Source: an uncultured Hungatella sp. (GTDB lineage: Bacteria > Bacillota > Clostridia > Lachnospirales > Lachnospiraceae). From it: a stretch of 51,034 bases of DNA. Position 1 is the stretch's first letter; every line of letters starts with the position of its first letter. The notes under the pieces were generated by a model. It ran no database searches and had not been told where the DNA came from. It saw only the letters and a list, made by a program, of their open reading frames with translations. The stretch is from assembly GCA_910577935.1 (NCBI GenBank), contig CAJTOT010000005.1, positions 37,991-89,024 on the forward strand, written 5' to 3'. Below are positions 1-9,011 of this stretch, piece after piece. The position numbers and the translations under genes were made by a program.

Positions 1-1341
1 TACCAGGTGATCACCCTGATGACCACCAACGGCCAGGCCCCCTTCCTCACCGTGTTCATGTACTTAAACGAGGCGGGGCAGGATCAGCGTCTCAAGCACG
101 ACCTGGCCATGATCATCGAGGAGACCCTGTGCCAGAGGATACAGGGGGTGAAGAACGAGAAGGGACAGTGGATCACGCCGGCATTTCCGAAGCTGATCTA
201 CGTTCTCGAGGAGGATAATATCCGCCCCGGCTCCCCCTACTACTATCTGACAGAGCTGGCGGCCAAGTGCACGGCAAGGAGGATGGTGCCGGATTACATC
301 TCCGAGAAGATCATGATGCAGAACAAGGTGGACAAGAACGGGGAAGGGCACTGCTACACCTGCATGGGATGCCGCAGCTTCCTGACTCCCTATGTGGAGC
401 CGGAGACGGGCAGGCCCAAGTACTATGGCCGCTTCAACCAGGGAGTGGTCACCATCAGCCTTCCGGACGCGGCCCTGTCCTCGGGAAAAGACATGGATAA
501 GTTCTGGGAGATCCTGGATGAGCGCCTGGAACTGTGCTACCGGGCTCTCATGTGCCGCCACATGCGCCTAAAGGGCACTCTGTCCGACGTGGCGCCTATC
601 CTGTGGCAGAACGGCGCCCTGGCCAGGCTGAAGAAAGGGGAGACCATCGACAGGCTGCTGTACGGCGGTTACTCCACCATCTCCCTTGGGTACGCGGGGC
701 TCTACGAGTGCGTCTACTATATGACGGGAAAGTCCCACACGGACCCGGAGGCCATGCCCTTCGCCCTGGAGGTGATGCAGCACTTAAACGACGCCTGCAA
801 GGCGTGGAAGGAGAAAGAGAACATCGACTTCTCTCTGTACGGGACGCCTTTAGAGTCCACCACCTACAAGTTCGCCAAGTGCCTTCAGAAGCGCTTCGGC
901 ATCATCGAGGGCGTCACCGACAAGAACTATATCACCAACAGCTACCACATCCACGTGACCGAGGAGATCAACGCCTTCGACAAGCTGACCATCGAGTCCA
1001 GGTTCCAGGCCCTGTCTCCGGGAGGAGCCATCAGCTATGTGGAGGTGCCTGACATGCAGAACAACATCCCCGCGGTCATGGCCGTTCTCAACCATATCTA
1101 TGACAATATCATGTACGCGGAGCTGAACACCAAGAGCGATTACTGCCAGTGCTGCGGCTTCGACGGGGAGATTCAGATCGTGGAGGACCGGCACGGCAAG
1201 CTGGTGTGGGAGTGCCCCAGCTGCGGCAACCGGGATCAGGACAAGATGAATGTGGCCAGGAGGACCTGCGGCTACATAGGAACCCAGTTCTGGAATCAGG
1301 GCAGAACCCAGGAGATCAAAGACCGGGTGCTGCACCTGTAG
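1..1341 (+). CDS. nrdD: Anaerobic ribonucleoside-triphosphate reductase, C-terminal part
   Basis: Class III ribonucleotide reductase, which makes deoxyribonucleotides from ribonucleoside triphosphates without oxygen using a glycyl radical. The reading frame is open from base 1, so the start lies outside the window; 446 codons are visible. The end carries the family's zinc site (CQCC, then CPSC about 30 residues later) followed by RTCGYIG, whose second glycine-containing motif GYIG holds the radical site. The stop is at 1339-1341, ten bases before nrdG, which encodes its activase, so the two form one operon. Nothing in the visible part looks damaged. The family call is very secure; only the N-terminal half is missing because of the window edge. 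Confidence 0.97.
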   Translation, partial: YQVITLMTTNGQAPFLTVFMYLNEAGQDQRLKHDLAMIIEETLCQRIQGVKNEKGQWITPAFPKLIYVLEEDNIRPGSPYYYLTELAAKCTARRMVPDYISEKIMMQNKVDKNGEGHCYTCMGCRSFLTPYVEPETGRPKYYGRFNQGVVTISLPDAALSSGKDMDKFWEILDERLELCYRALMCRHMRLKGTLSDVAPILWQNGALARLKKGETIDRLLYGGYSTISLGYAGLYECVYYMTGKSHTDPEAMPFALEVMQHLNDACKAWKEKENIDFSLYGTPLESTTYKFAKCLQKRFGIIEGVTDKNYITNSYHIHVTEEINAFDKLTIESRFQALSPGGAISYVEVPDMQNNIPAVMAVLNHIYDNIMYAELNTKSDYCQCCGFDGEIQIVEDRHGKLVWECPSCGNRDQDKMNVARRTCGYIGTQFWNQGRTQEIKDRVLHL

Positions 1342-1350
1342 AGGAGAGAC

Positions 1351-1884
1351 ATGTACTACAGCGCGATTAAAAAGTGGGATATCGCCGACGGCCCCGGCGT
1401 GAGAGTCACCCTGTTCGTGTCGGGCTGCACCAACCGCTGCCCCGGATGCTTCCAGCCGGAGACATGGGATTTCGCTTACGGCCTCCCCTACACCGGCCAG
1501 ACCCGGGCGGAGATACTGAAAGCCTTGGAACCCGCCTACATTCAGGGACTGACCCTCCTGGGCGGAGAGCCCATGGAGCTGGAGAACCAGCCGGTTCTCC
1601 TGGAGCTTTCGGCGAAAGTGAAGGACTGCTTTCCCGGGAAAGACATCTGGTGCTACACCGGTTTTACCTACGAGACGGACCTGAGGCCCGGAGGGCGCCG
1701 GCACGGCCCGGCCACAGACGGCTTCCTGGAGAAGCTGGATGTCCTTGTGGACGGGAGATTCATAAAAGAGCAGCGAAACTTAATGCTGGCCTTCAGAGGT
1801 TCAGAAAACCAGAGGCTCATCGACATGCCGGCGACGCTGGCAGAAGGAAGAACCATACTGGCGGAATACGGGAGAGAACGGTAA
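1351..1884 (+). CDS. nrdG: Anaerobic ribonucleotide reductase activating protein (radical SAM)
   Basis: Radical SAM activase that installs the glycyl radical on NrdD. The protein has 177 residues, normal for the family. It opens with the typical YYSAIKKWDIADGPGVRV stretch, and the cluster-binding cysteines are C26, C30 and C33 (CTNRCPGC, the CX3CX2C spacing). A GGEP motif follows near residue 70 for SAM binding. The ATG at 1351 has a GAGGAGAG ribosome site just upstream and lies directly after nrdD, so the pair is co-transcribed and probably translationally coupled. No terminator-like hairpin follows the stop at 1884; the next 90 bases instead hold a late flagellar-type promoter for the following gene. 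Confidence 0.96.
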   Translation: MYYSAIKKWDIADGPGVRVTLFVSGCTNRCPGCFQPETWDFAYGLPYTGQTRAEILKALEPAYIQGLTLLGGEPMELENQPVLLELSAKVKDCFPGKDIWCYTGFTYETDLRPGGRRHGPATDGFLEKLDVLVDGRFIKEQRNLMLAFRGSENQRLIDMPATLAEGRTILAEYGRER

Positions 1885-1903
1885 TTTTTCCCTTCCATTC
1901 CCC

Positions 1904-1930
1904 TTATCTTTTTGCCGGAAATACCGATAT
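1904..1930 (+). promoter_or_regulatory. Sigma-D (sigma-28) type promoter candidate
   Basis: The block reads CTTATCTTT, 11 bases, then ACCGATAT (1923-1930). The -10-like box differs by one base from the sigma-28 consensus GCCGATAT. The same layout, CTTATCTTT-N11-GCCGATAT, occurs on the minus strand before flgM (41823-41850) with identical spacing. The match lies 44 bases before the ATG at 1974. I infer that this gene is a late flagellar gene read by the sigma factor encoded at 24231-25004. Confidence 0.6.
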
Positions 1931-1973
1931 ACTCAATAAAATATGGTATTTATTACCGGAAAGGAGATTAATT

Positions 1974-2876
1974 ATGGCAGTAAACGGAGTTTCATCAAAT
2001 CAGTATGGCAGCTACTATACTTATAACTACGGCTACAACTCTTCCTCCAACAGCACCAGCGGGATCGACAGTTCCAGCTGGACCGATAACGCCAACAAGG
2101 TCACAGACCAGCTCAAGGACAGTCTGGGAATAAGCGACAGCAAGGACAGCACAAGCACCAGCAGTTCCAACAAGGCGAGCAGCACTTCCAGCTTCCTCAT
2201 GGGATATCAGACAAGGCTGGAGGAGTTAGAGACCTCCGCGTCCAAGCTGCAGCTCGGCAACAAGGACAACGTCTTTGACAAGTACGACGCGGTCAAGGCG
2301 AAGGTTGAGAAGGGAGAGGCCACCGAGGACGACTTGAACAAGGCGGCGGACGAGGTGTACCAGGCGGTGAAGGACCTGACAGAGAAGTACAACAACACCA
2401 TCTCTTACCTGAAGAACAACGGGGAGCACGGCGACGGCTTAAGCGCCCAGCTGGAATCTTTAAAGAGAGCGGTTCCCACCGACCAGGGCCTTAAGTATTT
2501 CGGCATGAGCCATGACACCAACGGCAACCTGAAGATCGACGAGGAGAAGTTCAAGGAGACATTCAAGAACGATTCGGATTATGTGAAGAATTCCTTCGGC
2601 GGACAGTTCGGCATCGCCGACCGCCTGGGAACCAAGGCGAGCGCCATCCTGGATTCGTCGGTGGACGAGGTTCTCAACAGCGGAACCACCTCCGGTACGG
2701 GGGAGAAGAAGGTCACCAGTTCCGAGCCTGTGGAGACCTACGGGGCATCTTCCGTCAACACCAAGAACGCCGCGAATGTAAACGACTCTTTCAAGCAGTT
2801 CGCCACTTTTGCCAGGAGCGGGGCTTATAATCTCGGCAATTATTATGCAGTTTCCATGCTCAACATTCTCGCTTAG
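1974..2876 (+). CDS. FliD C-terminal-like protein, putative flagellar cap-related
   Basis: A 300-residue protein whose middle resembles the C-terminal part of flagellar cap protein FliD: a helical stretch ending in YNNTISYLKNN, then leucine-rich segments, then NGNLKIDEEKFKETF, which matches the FliD pattern D-x-x-G-x-L-x-I-D-E-x-K-F. The N-terminal FliD domain is absent; residues 1-75 are Ser/Thr/Tyr/Asn-rich and probably disordered. There is no signal peptide or membrane segment. The ATG at 1974 has AAGGAG seven bases upstream; an in-frame opening continues upstream over nrdG but lacks a start signal. It is a single-gene unit between a sigma-28-like promoter and a terminator. Filament or cap association is inferred; exact function unknown. 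Confidence 0.6.
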   Translation: MAVNGVSSNQYGSYYTYNYGYNSSSNSTSGIDSSSWTDNANKVTDQLKDSLGISDSKDSTSTSSSNKASSTSSFLMGYQTRLEELETSASKLQLGNKDNVFDKYDAVKAKVEKGEATEDDLNKAADEVYQAVKDLTEKYNNTISYLKNNGEHGDGLSAQLESLKRAVPTDQGLKYFGMSHDTNGNLKIDEEKFKETFKNDSDYVKNSFGGQFGIADRLGTKASAILDSSVDEVLNSGTTSGTGEKKVTSSEPVETYGASSVNTKNAANVNDSFKQFATFARSGAYNLGNYYAVSMLNILA

Positions 2877-2900
2877 TCAGACTGATTATCACTGAATTCC

Positions 2901-2940
2901 AAAGAGAGTCCGGCAGGTCCGGACTCTCTTTGTGTATTTT
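2901..2940 (+). terminator. Rho-independent terminator
   Basis: A perfect 13-bp stem (2901-2913 with 2919-2931) encloses the 5-base loop CAGGT and is followed by TGTGTATTTT. It closes the FliD-like single-gene unit and separates it from the large flagellar operon. Confidence 0.9.
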
Positions 2941-3012
2941 CCATATATGACTTTAACAAAAAATTAATACGGAATCTATACTAAAAAAATAGAATCATAT
3001 CCATATTCCGTC

Positions 3013-3102
3013 TTGATTTTAAGAGGAACTGATGTTATTATTATAAAGAATGTAAAAGAGGAAATTCCAAGAACTTACTATTGCAAACGCGTGGCGTATA
3101 AT
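3013..3102 (+). promoter_or_regulatory. Promoter region of the large flagellar operon
   Basis: Two vegetative-type candidates lie in the AT-rich gap before flgB. One has TTGATT (3013-3018), 17 bases, TATTAT (3036-3041). The other has a perfect -10 box TATAAT (3097-3102) but only CTTACT (3074-3079) at 17 bases upstream. No GCCGATAT-like box is present. This fits a sigma-A promoter for an early operon. The site cannot be decided without transcript ends. Confidence 0.5.
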
Positions 3103-3134
3103 GGAAAATAGAATATAAGAGAGGAGAGATTTTT

Positions 3135-3527
3135 ATGTCTCAGATATATGGCAATGGGGTTGCGTTGACAGAAAAAGTTCTAGACTATCTATGGCAGCGT
3201 CAGACAGTGTCGTTGAATAACATAGCCAACGACGACACACCTGGATTCAAATCACAATATATATCGTTTGAAGAGGAACTGAACAAGAGAATAAAAGATG
3301 CCAGCAAGGCGAAGCACCATCCCAAGAGAACCGTGTACGAGGCCATCAACAGCACCCGTTCCCGGCTGAACACCACATGGAACGAGTCCAGCAGACTGGA
3401 TGGGAACAACGTGGATGTGGACCAGGAACAGGTTGAGATTGTGAGGACGGCTTATGAATATCAGTTTATACTGAGTTCGCTGAACAACGATCTGACTCGT
3501 CTGAGGAACGCCGCCAAGACTTTTTAA
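3135..3527 (+). CDS. flgB: Flagellar basal-body rod protein FlgB
   Basis: Proximal rod protein of the flagellar basal body, exported by the flagellar type III system. At 130 residues it has the usual length. The N-terminal SLNNIANDDTPGFK segment is the rod/hook family signature, and the C-terminal coil ends with SLNNDLTRLRNAAKTF. A FEEEL stretch follows the signature and fits the F-x-x-x-hydrophobic export-gate pattern of rod and hook subunits. GAGGAGAG precedes the ATG. It is the first gene of the large operon. Its usual partner flgC is not next to it but 13 kb downstream at 16814. Confidence 0.96.
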   Translation: MSQIYGNGVALTEKVLDYLWQRQTVSLNNIANDDTPGFKSQYISFEEELNKRIKDASKAKHHPKRTVYEAINSTRSRLNTTWNESSRLDGNNVDVDQEQVEIVRTAYEYQFILSSLNNDLTRLRNAAKTF

Positions 3528-3586
3528 GCCGGAGATAGAAGGCGGGGAGCCGGCACGAATCACGAGGAGACAAAAGGACGGAGAGA

Positions 3587-3910
3587 ATGATTATGGATGG
3601 AGCAGGATTTATCACCCCGATGCAGCTGTGGAATATAGGGGGAGGGCAGCTAGAGGAAGCCCAGAATGTGGCGGTGGCCAATACAGATGCATCTCTGTTT
3701 AAAAGTGTGTTTAAGAACGCGTTGGACCAGGTGAAGGAGACTCAGGCGGATGTGGAGCACAAGCAGTACCTTCTGAGCACGGGACAACTGGACGATGCCC
3801 ACACTCTTCCTATCGCGGAAGCGAAAGCCAGCCTGAGCGTGGATGTGTTGATTACGCTGCGCAACAAAACTCTGGAAGCATACAATGAACTGATTAAGAT
3901 GAATGTTTAA
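3587..3910 (+). CDS. fliE: Flagellar hook-basal body complex protein FliE
   Basis: Small protein (107 residues) that joins the MS ring and export gate to the rod. The C-terminal half LSVDVLITLRNKTLEAYNELIKMNV is the FliE family signature; the middle has VANTDASLFKSVFKNALDQV. The start used here is ATG 3587 (MIMDGAG), with GGACGGAGAG just before; the second ATG two codons later is equally possible. It lies between flgB and fliF, the normal position except that flgC is missing between flgB and fliE. Confidence 0.93.
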   Translation: MIMDGAGFITPMQLWNIGGGQLEEAQNVAVANTDASLFKSVFKNALDQVKETQADVEHKQYLLSTGQLDDAHTLPIAEAKASLSVDVLITLRNKTLEAYNELIKMNV

Positions 3911-3992
3911 TATCTGTTAAGACATGCGGCGGCGCATGGAAGCGGCGCCTTTTTGAAGGCGCTCCAGAATATGACAAAGGTTGGATAGAGAA

Positions 3993-5732
3993 ATGCAGAA
4001 CTGGAAAGAGAGCTGGCAGAATATGCCGGAGAAAACTAAGAAAATTATTAAGACCATCGCCGGAGGGACGGTGGCCATCGCGCTGGTGGCTATTGTCGCT
4101 CTGAATCTTCTGGGCAATCAGACGGGTTACTCCACGCTGTTCACGGGACTGAACCAGGACGAGGCCAGGGAGGTGGTGGGCCTTCTTCAGGATGAGGGGA
4201 TTGAATACCGGTATAATGCCAGCGACGGCGCCATACGGGTTCCGGAAGCCGCTGTGGAGCAGACCAGGGTGAACCTGCTGAGCAAGGGATACCCCAAAAG
4301 CGGCTTCGCCTACGATATGTATCTGAATAATACTGGGTTGATGACGACGGAGTCTGACAAGAAGCTGATCACCAAGTATGAACTGCAGGACCGCTTAGGA
4401 GCGACCATCCGGGTGTTCGAAGGCGTGCAGGATGCCAAGGTGACAATCAATGAAGGCTCCGAGTCTTTGTATGCCTGGGAAGACCAGTCCGCGTCCAGCG
4501 CGTCCGCTTCGGTGGTGGTGACCATGAAAAACGGAAGCGTCCTGACGGCGGATAAGGCCCAGGCCGTGAAGACCCTGATCTCCCACGCGGTGAGAGGCAT
4601 GACCTTCACCGACGTGGCGGTGTTTGACGCCGCCACCATGACGGAGGTGGGGGCGGACGGAGACGGCAGCACGAGCAGCTTCAACAGCATAGCCAGCCTC
4701 ACCAGCCTGGTGGAAAGCAACATCGCCAACAATGTAAGGCGGGTTCTGGAACAGCTTTACGGGATGGGCAACGTGGCCGTGTCCGTAAAGGGAACCCTGA
4801 ATATGGAGCGGCTGATCCAGGAGACCACCCAGTACTCGGTGCCGGAGAAGATTGACGAAGAAGACAAGGAAGGCCTTTTGAGAATCGAGGACCTCACCGA
4901 CGAGGGGAGCAGTTCCGGGGGCGCGGGCACGGGCGGCGTGGTGGGAGCCGACGCCAACGCAGACGTTCCCAGATACACCAACGAGGACGGAACAGGTCAG
5001 AACGGTGATACATACAATAACAGCACAGCCTCCAGAGAGTGGCTGTACAATACTTTAAAAGAACAGCGCCAGATTGATCCCGGCGTTCTGGAGGATACCT
5101 CCATCGGCGTGGTGATCATCACCGACCGCATGGATGCGCCGACCCAGGAGGAACTGCTCCGCCTGGTGGCCAACGCGGCAGGCATTCCCGTGGAGGGAGC
5201 CGGCGACAAGATCACCATCATCCGCGACAGAGGAGAGGTTGTGGATGTTCCTGTGACTCCCGGAGACCAGGAGGTGGGAACCGGCGAAGGCGACGTGGAA
5301 GGAAAGACTGAGATACCGCTTCTGGTGTGGATCGCCATAGGGGCCGGGACGCTGCTTCTCCTGCTTCTGCTGCTTCTCCTGCTCCTGAGAAGGAGAAAGA
5401 AGAAGAAGCTCCAGGAAGTAGTGATGGAGGGCGGCGACTTTATCGACGGAGACGCCCTGTCCGCAGGCGAGCTGCCTACGGATGAGAACGGCCTGGCCAT
5501 AGCGGCGGAAGGCGCCGGCATGCTTCCGGGCGGAGAAGAGGAGGAAGACGAGTTCGCCAAGAACGAGGAGATCCTCAACCTGCGCATGCAGCGCAGCCTG
5601 CGCCTGAAGCAGAACATAGCGGAATTCGTGGATCAGAACCCGCAGATCGCGGCGAAGCTGGTACAGAGCTGGTTAAGAGGAGAGGAGGTAGAAGAAGGTG
5701 GCAGAAGCAAAGACGGCAATCGAAGAAAGTAG
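3993..5732 (+). CDS. fliF: Flagellar M-ring protein FliF
   Basis: Membrane ring protein on which the basal body is built. The 579 residues contain an N-terminal membrane segment (IAGGTVAIALVAIVALNLL), two periplasmic-type ring modules (STLFTGLNQDEA onward; VTINEGSE region), a glycine-rich linker, a second membrane segment of nearly pure leucine followed by RRRKKKK, and the cytoplasmic tail. The tail (LRLKQNIAEFVDQNPQIAAKLVQSWL) is the FliG-binding part. ATG 3993 is chosen; an in-frame TTG at 3981 is possible. The last 12 codons overlap the start of fliG by 35 bases, an unusually long overlap, so the extreme C terminus (after WLRGEE) is unlike the family. Confidence 0.95.
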   Translation: MQNWKESWQNMPEKTKKIIKTIAGGTVAIALVAIVALNLLGNQTGYSTLFTGLNQDEAREVVGLLQDEGIEYRYNASDGAIRVPEAAVEQTRVNLLSKGYPKSGFAYDMYLNNTGLMTTESDKKLITKYELQDRLGATIRVFEGVQDAKVTINEGSESLYAWEDQSASSASASVVVTMKNGSVLTADKAQAVKTLISHAVRGMTFTDVAVFDAATMTEVGADGDGSTSSFNSIASLTSLVESNIANNVRRVLEQLYGMGNVAVSVKGTLNMERLIQETTQYSVPEKIDEEDKEGLLRIEDLTDEGSSSGGAGTGGVVGADANADVPRYTNEDGTGQNGDTYNNSTASREWLYNTLKEQRQIDPGVLEDTSIGVVIITDRMDAPTQEELLRLVANAAGIPVEGAGDKITIIRDRGEVVDVPVTPGDQEVGTGEGDVEGKTEIPLLVWIAIGAGTLLLLLLLLLLLLRRRKKKKLQEVVMEGGDFIDGDALSAGELPTDENGLAIAAEGAGMLPGGEEEEDEFAKNEEILNLRMQRSLRLKQNIAEFVDQNPQIAAKLVQSWLRGEEVEEGGRSKDGNRRK

Positions 5733-6760
5733 CGCGTCCAAACCGGAGGGAGAAGCCATAACAGACCCGAAGAGCAAAGCTGCCCTGGTGGTGGTATCCC
5801 TCGGAGCCGACAGAGCCTCCCAGATATACAAGTATTTGAATGAGGAGGATATTGAGGAGCTGACCTACGAGGTCGCCAAGCTGGGAAAGACTTCCAACAA
5901 CCAGGTGGAGTCCACCCTGGATGAGTTTTATAAGCTGTGTCTGACACATAAGATGATGACTGACGGAGGACTGGACTACGCCAGGAACGTTCTGGAGAAA
6001 GCCTTCGGCGAGTCCACGGCCAGAGAACCTTCTGGAGAAGGTCTCCAAGACTCTCCAGTCCAAACCTTTTAACTTCTTCATGAAGGGAGACCCCAAGGCG
6101 CTCCTCTCCCTGCTGCAGAACGAGAGGCCCCAGGTGATCGCCCTGATCATGGCGTATATGGATGCCCAGCAGGCGGCCCAGGTTCTGGAGCAGCTCCCCG
6201 ACGAGAAGCGCATCGCCACGGTGGAGAGCATGGCCCGCATGGACCGCGTGTCCCCCGAGGCCATTGCCATCGTGGAGGAGGAGATGAAGAGAAAGTTCGC
6301 CACCATCATCACCAGCGAGGACAACATGAATCTGGGCGGCATCGACTATGTGGCGGATATGATGAACCACATCGACAGAAGCAGCGAGAGGAAGATCTTC
6401 GAAGAGCTGGACAAGAGAAATCCGGAGCTGTCCCAGAGCATCAGAGAGAAGATGTTCGTGTTCGAGAACATTCTGGAGATGGACGACAGATCGGTTCAGC
6501 GTTTTGTCAGAGAGCTGGATACCAAGGATGTTGTGTACGCCTTAAAGAGCGCGTCGGAGGAGATGCGGGATATCTTCTTCAGAAACATGTCAAAGCGTAT
6601 GGCGGATTCGGTCCGGGGAGACTTGGAGATCACTACCAACGTGAGACTGAAAGACGCAGAAGAGGCGCAGCAGCGCATCGTCAACGTTATCAGGAGACTG
6701 GAGGAGCAGGGTGAAGTGATCATCAAGAAGGGAGAAGGAGATGATGACATCCTCGTCTAA
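5698..6760 (+). pseudogene. fliG: Flagellar motor switch protein FliG, single-base frameshift
   Basis: FliG couples the stator to the rotor and sits on FliF. The reading frame is broken: 5698-6072 encodes the N-terminal domain and then 16 foreign residues before a stop, while the remaining protein continues in the next frame from about 6026 to 6760. Dropping one base near 6021-6025 restores KAFGESTARNLLEKVSK, which aligns without gaps to the family, giving a 353-residue protein. The second part carries the middle and C-terminal domains, with the charged helix ELDTKDVVYALKSASEEM that faces MotA. The start is GTG 5698 with AGGAGG upstream. It may be a sequencing error, a true lesion or frameshifting; fliH overlaps the end by 20 bases. 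Confidence 0.9.
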
Positions 6761-7658
6761 GCGGATTATCAAGCGCCCGCAGGCATCGGCGGACCCGCGG
6801 ATCGAGAATTATCTCCCGCCGCTGGAACAGCTGATGAACAACCGGGACGTGACGCTGAGAAAACCTGAATTTCCCCGGTACACCATGGAAGGCAAGAAAA
6901 AGGAGCAGGGGACACAGGCGAAGAAGAACTCTTCCGAGGAGCCTTCTTCCCGGGAGGCGGAGCAGCTTTTTGAGGAGGCTGCGGCCGCCCAGGAGAGGAT
7001 GCTCAGGGAGAAAGAGGAGAAGCTTCTGGAGGAATGGAGAGAAGAAGGGGCCAGGCTTCTGGAAGAAGCCAGAGAAGAGGCCGCCCGCATTCTGGAGGAC
7101 AGCAAGAGGCAGGCGCAGGAAGAGCAGACAAGGGCCTATGAAGAAGGACGCAGGGAAGGATATGAAGCCGGATACGGCGACGGCAGAGAGCAGGCGGCGG
7201 CGGATTTCCAGGAGGAGATCCAAAGCCGGCTGGCAGGCTTCCAGGCGGACATGAAGCAGGCCCTTCAGTCAGTTGACAGGGCAAAGGAGCGCTGCCTGCG
7301 CGCCTATTTGGATGAACTGAAGGACTGCGCCATAGCGGTGGGGGAGAAGGTTATCCATGTCAGCTTAAGGTCCAGCGGCGAGGTGATCAAGCAGATGATT
7401 ATCTCTGCCACGGAAAAACTGAAGAAGACCGCGTGGGTGAAGATATACATAGATAAGTATGACTACGACATGATGATGACCGCGGATGCGGGAGTTCTCG
7501 ACGAGCTCTCCCGTCTGTCGGACAACATCAAGTTCATTGTCATGGACAAAGAGGACAGAGGCAGCTGCATCATAGAGATGCCCGAGGAGATCGTGGATGT
7601 CAGCGTCAACACCCAGATGGGCAATATCAGGGATATCCTGGAAAATATAAGGCTGTAG
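6741..7658 (+). CDS. fliH: Flagellar export ATPase regulator FliH
   Basis: Cytoplasmic stator of the export ATPase FliI. The 305-residue protein has a basic N terminus, a long charged coiled coil (about residues 70-140, rich in EE, RE and KE), then the glycine-repeat YEEGRREGYEAGYGDGRE with G-x-x-x-G spacing typical of FliH, and a folded C-terminal domain (VGEKVIHVSLRSSGEVIKQMI to NTQMGNIRDILENI) related to ATP synthase b/delta subunits. It starts within the end of fliG (20-base overlap) with GGAGAAGGAG before the ATG. The following fliI and fliJ are its partners. Confidence 0.93.
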   Translation: MMTSSSKRIIKRPQASADPRIENYLPPLEQLMNNRDVTLRKPEFPRYTMEGKKKEQGTQAKKNSSEEPSSREAEQLFEEAAAAQERMLREKEEKLLEEWREEGARLLEEAREEAARILEDSKRQAQEEQTRAYEEGRREGYEAGYGDGREQAAADFQEEIQSRLAGFQADMKQALQSVDRAKERCLRAYLDELKDCAIAVGEKVIHVSLRSSGEVIKQMIISATEKLKKTAWVKIYIDKYDYDMMMTADAGVLDELSRLSDNIKFIVMDKEDRGSCIIEMPEEIVDVSVNTQMGNIRDILENIRL

Positions 7659-7692
7659 AAGAAATATAAGGTTGCAGAAGGGGTTGTTTCCC

Positions 7693-8994
7693 ATGTATGA
7701 AAAGATACCGCAGCTCATCGGAAAGACCGAGACAGTGAGCCATATCGGGAAGATAGAAAATGTAGTCGGGATGTCCATGGAGGCCTCCGGCGGCCGCTCC
7801 AGCATAGGAGACATCGTCATGATCTACAACGAGGAGCTGAACCGGCAGATGCCCGCCGAGGTGGTGGGGTTCAAGGAGGGGAAGATCCAGCTGATGACCT
7901 ACGAGGCGACCAGCGGCATCGCCTCCGGCAGTTTCGTGCGCAACACCCGCCACAGGCTGAAAGTGCCGGTGGGAGATTTCCTCAGGGGGAGGATCATCAA
8001 CGCCCTGGGGGAGCCTATAGACGGGGGGGCGCCTTTTCCGTCCTCAAAGCACTACACGGTTCAGAGCCCCTACATCAACCCCCTGGACCGCCCCCCTATC
8101 CGGGAGAGGCTGGAGTTCGGGGTGAAGGCCATCGACGGCCTGAACACCATCGGAAAGGGACAGAGAATCGGCATATTCGCCGGCTCCGGCGTGGGCAAGA
8201 GCACCCTTATGGGGATGATCGCCAAAAACGTAAAGACGGACATCAACGTCATCGCCCTGGTGGGGGAGCGTGGCCGGGAGGTCCTGGAATTCATCGAGAA
8301 GGACCTGGGGGAGGAGGGGATGAGGCGGTCTGTCCTGATCGTCGCCACTTCCGACCAGCCCGCCATGCTGAGGATGAAGTGTCCTCTGGTGGCCACCACC
8401 GTCGCCGAGTATTTTAAGGACCAGGGGTACGACGTGCTGCTGATGATGGACTCCCTCACCAGGTACGCCATGGCCCAGAGGGAGATCGGCCTGGCTATCG
8501 GCGAGCCGCCTATTGCCAGAGGCTACACCCCCTCCATCTACGCCGAGTTCCCCAAGCTCCTGGAGCGCAGCGGGAACTTTGAGAGAGGCTCCATCACCGG
8601 GGTTTACACCGTGCTGGTGGAGGGCGACGACACCAACGAGCCTATCTCCGACACGGTGCGGGGCATCCTGGATGGCCATATCGTCCTCAGCAGACAGCTG
8701 GCCAACGAAAATCATTTTCCGGCCATAGACATCGGCGCCAGCATCTCCCGCCTTATGGTGGAGATCGTGCCCGGAGAGCATCAGAAAGCGGCGTCGCGCC
8801 TCCGCAACCTTCTGGGACTCTACCAGAAGAACGCGGACCTGATTTCCATCGGAGCTTACAAGAAGGGGAGCAATCAGGCCCTTGACGAGGCGGTGGGAAA
8901 GATTGACGCCATCAACGGATTTTTACGGCAGGAGATCAACGAGAGCTTCAGCTATGAGGAGACTCTGGGGCTTATAGAGGCCATAACCGGCTGA
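7693..8994 (+). CDS. fliI: Flagellum-specific ATP synthase FliI
   Basis: ATPase that powers delivery of flagellar subunits to the export gate. The 433-residue protein has the Walker A loop GSGVGKSTL near residue 165, a Walker B strand ending in VLLMMDSLTRYA, and the family block IGLAIGEPPIARGYTPS. The ATG at 7693 is chosen because GAAGGGG lies nine bases upstream; an in-frame TTG at 7672 has no ribosome site. It sits in the standard order fliH-fliI-fliJ. Confidence 0.97.
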   Translation: MYEKIPQLIGKTETVSHIGKIENVVGMSMEASGGRSSIGDIVMIYNEELNRQMPAEVVGFKEGKIQLMTYEATSGIASGSFVRNTRHRLKVPVGDFLRGRIINALGEPIDGGAPFPSSKHYTVQSPYINPLDRPPIRERLEFGVKAIDGLNTIGKGQRIGIFAGSGVGKSTLMGMIAKNVKTDINVIALVGERGREVLEFIEKDLGEEGMRRSVLIVATSDQPAMLRMKCPLVATTVAEYFKDQGYDVLLMMDSLTRYAMAQREIGLAIGEPPIARGYTPSIYAEFPKLLERSGNFERGSITGVYTVLVEGDDTNEPISDTVRGILDGHIVLSRQLANENHFPAIDIGASISRLMVEIVPGEHQKAASRLRNLLGLYQKNADLISIGAYKKGSNQALDEAVGKIDAINGFLRQEINESFSYEETLGLIEAITG

Positions 8995-9011
8995 TTTGCA
9001 AGGAGCGGAAT

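Noticed and set aside
850..1704. Minus-strand open frame opposite nrdD and nrdG
   Set aside because: Shadow of two clear enzymes in G/C-rich DNA; no start signal or recognisable domain.
1374..1973. N-terminal extension of the FliD-like gene across nrdG
   Set aside because: The sequence is an out-of-frame reading of nrdG; the promoter and AAGGAG before ATG 1974 define the real start.
6000..6080. Programmed frameshift signal in fliG
   Set aside because: No slippery heptamer or following strong structure is evident; sequencing error or mutation is simpler.
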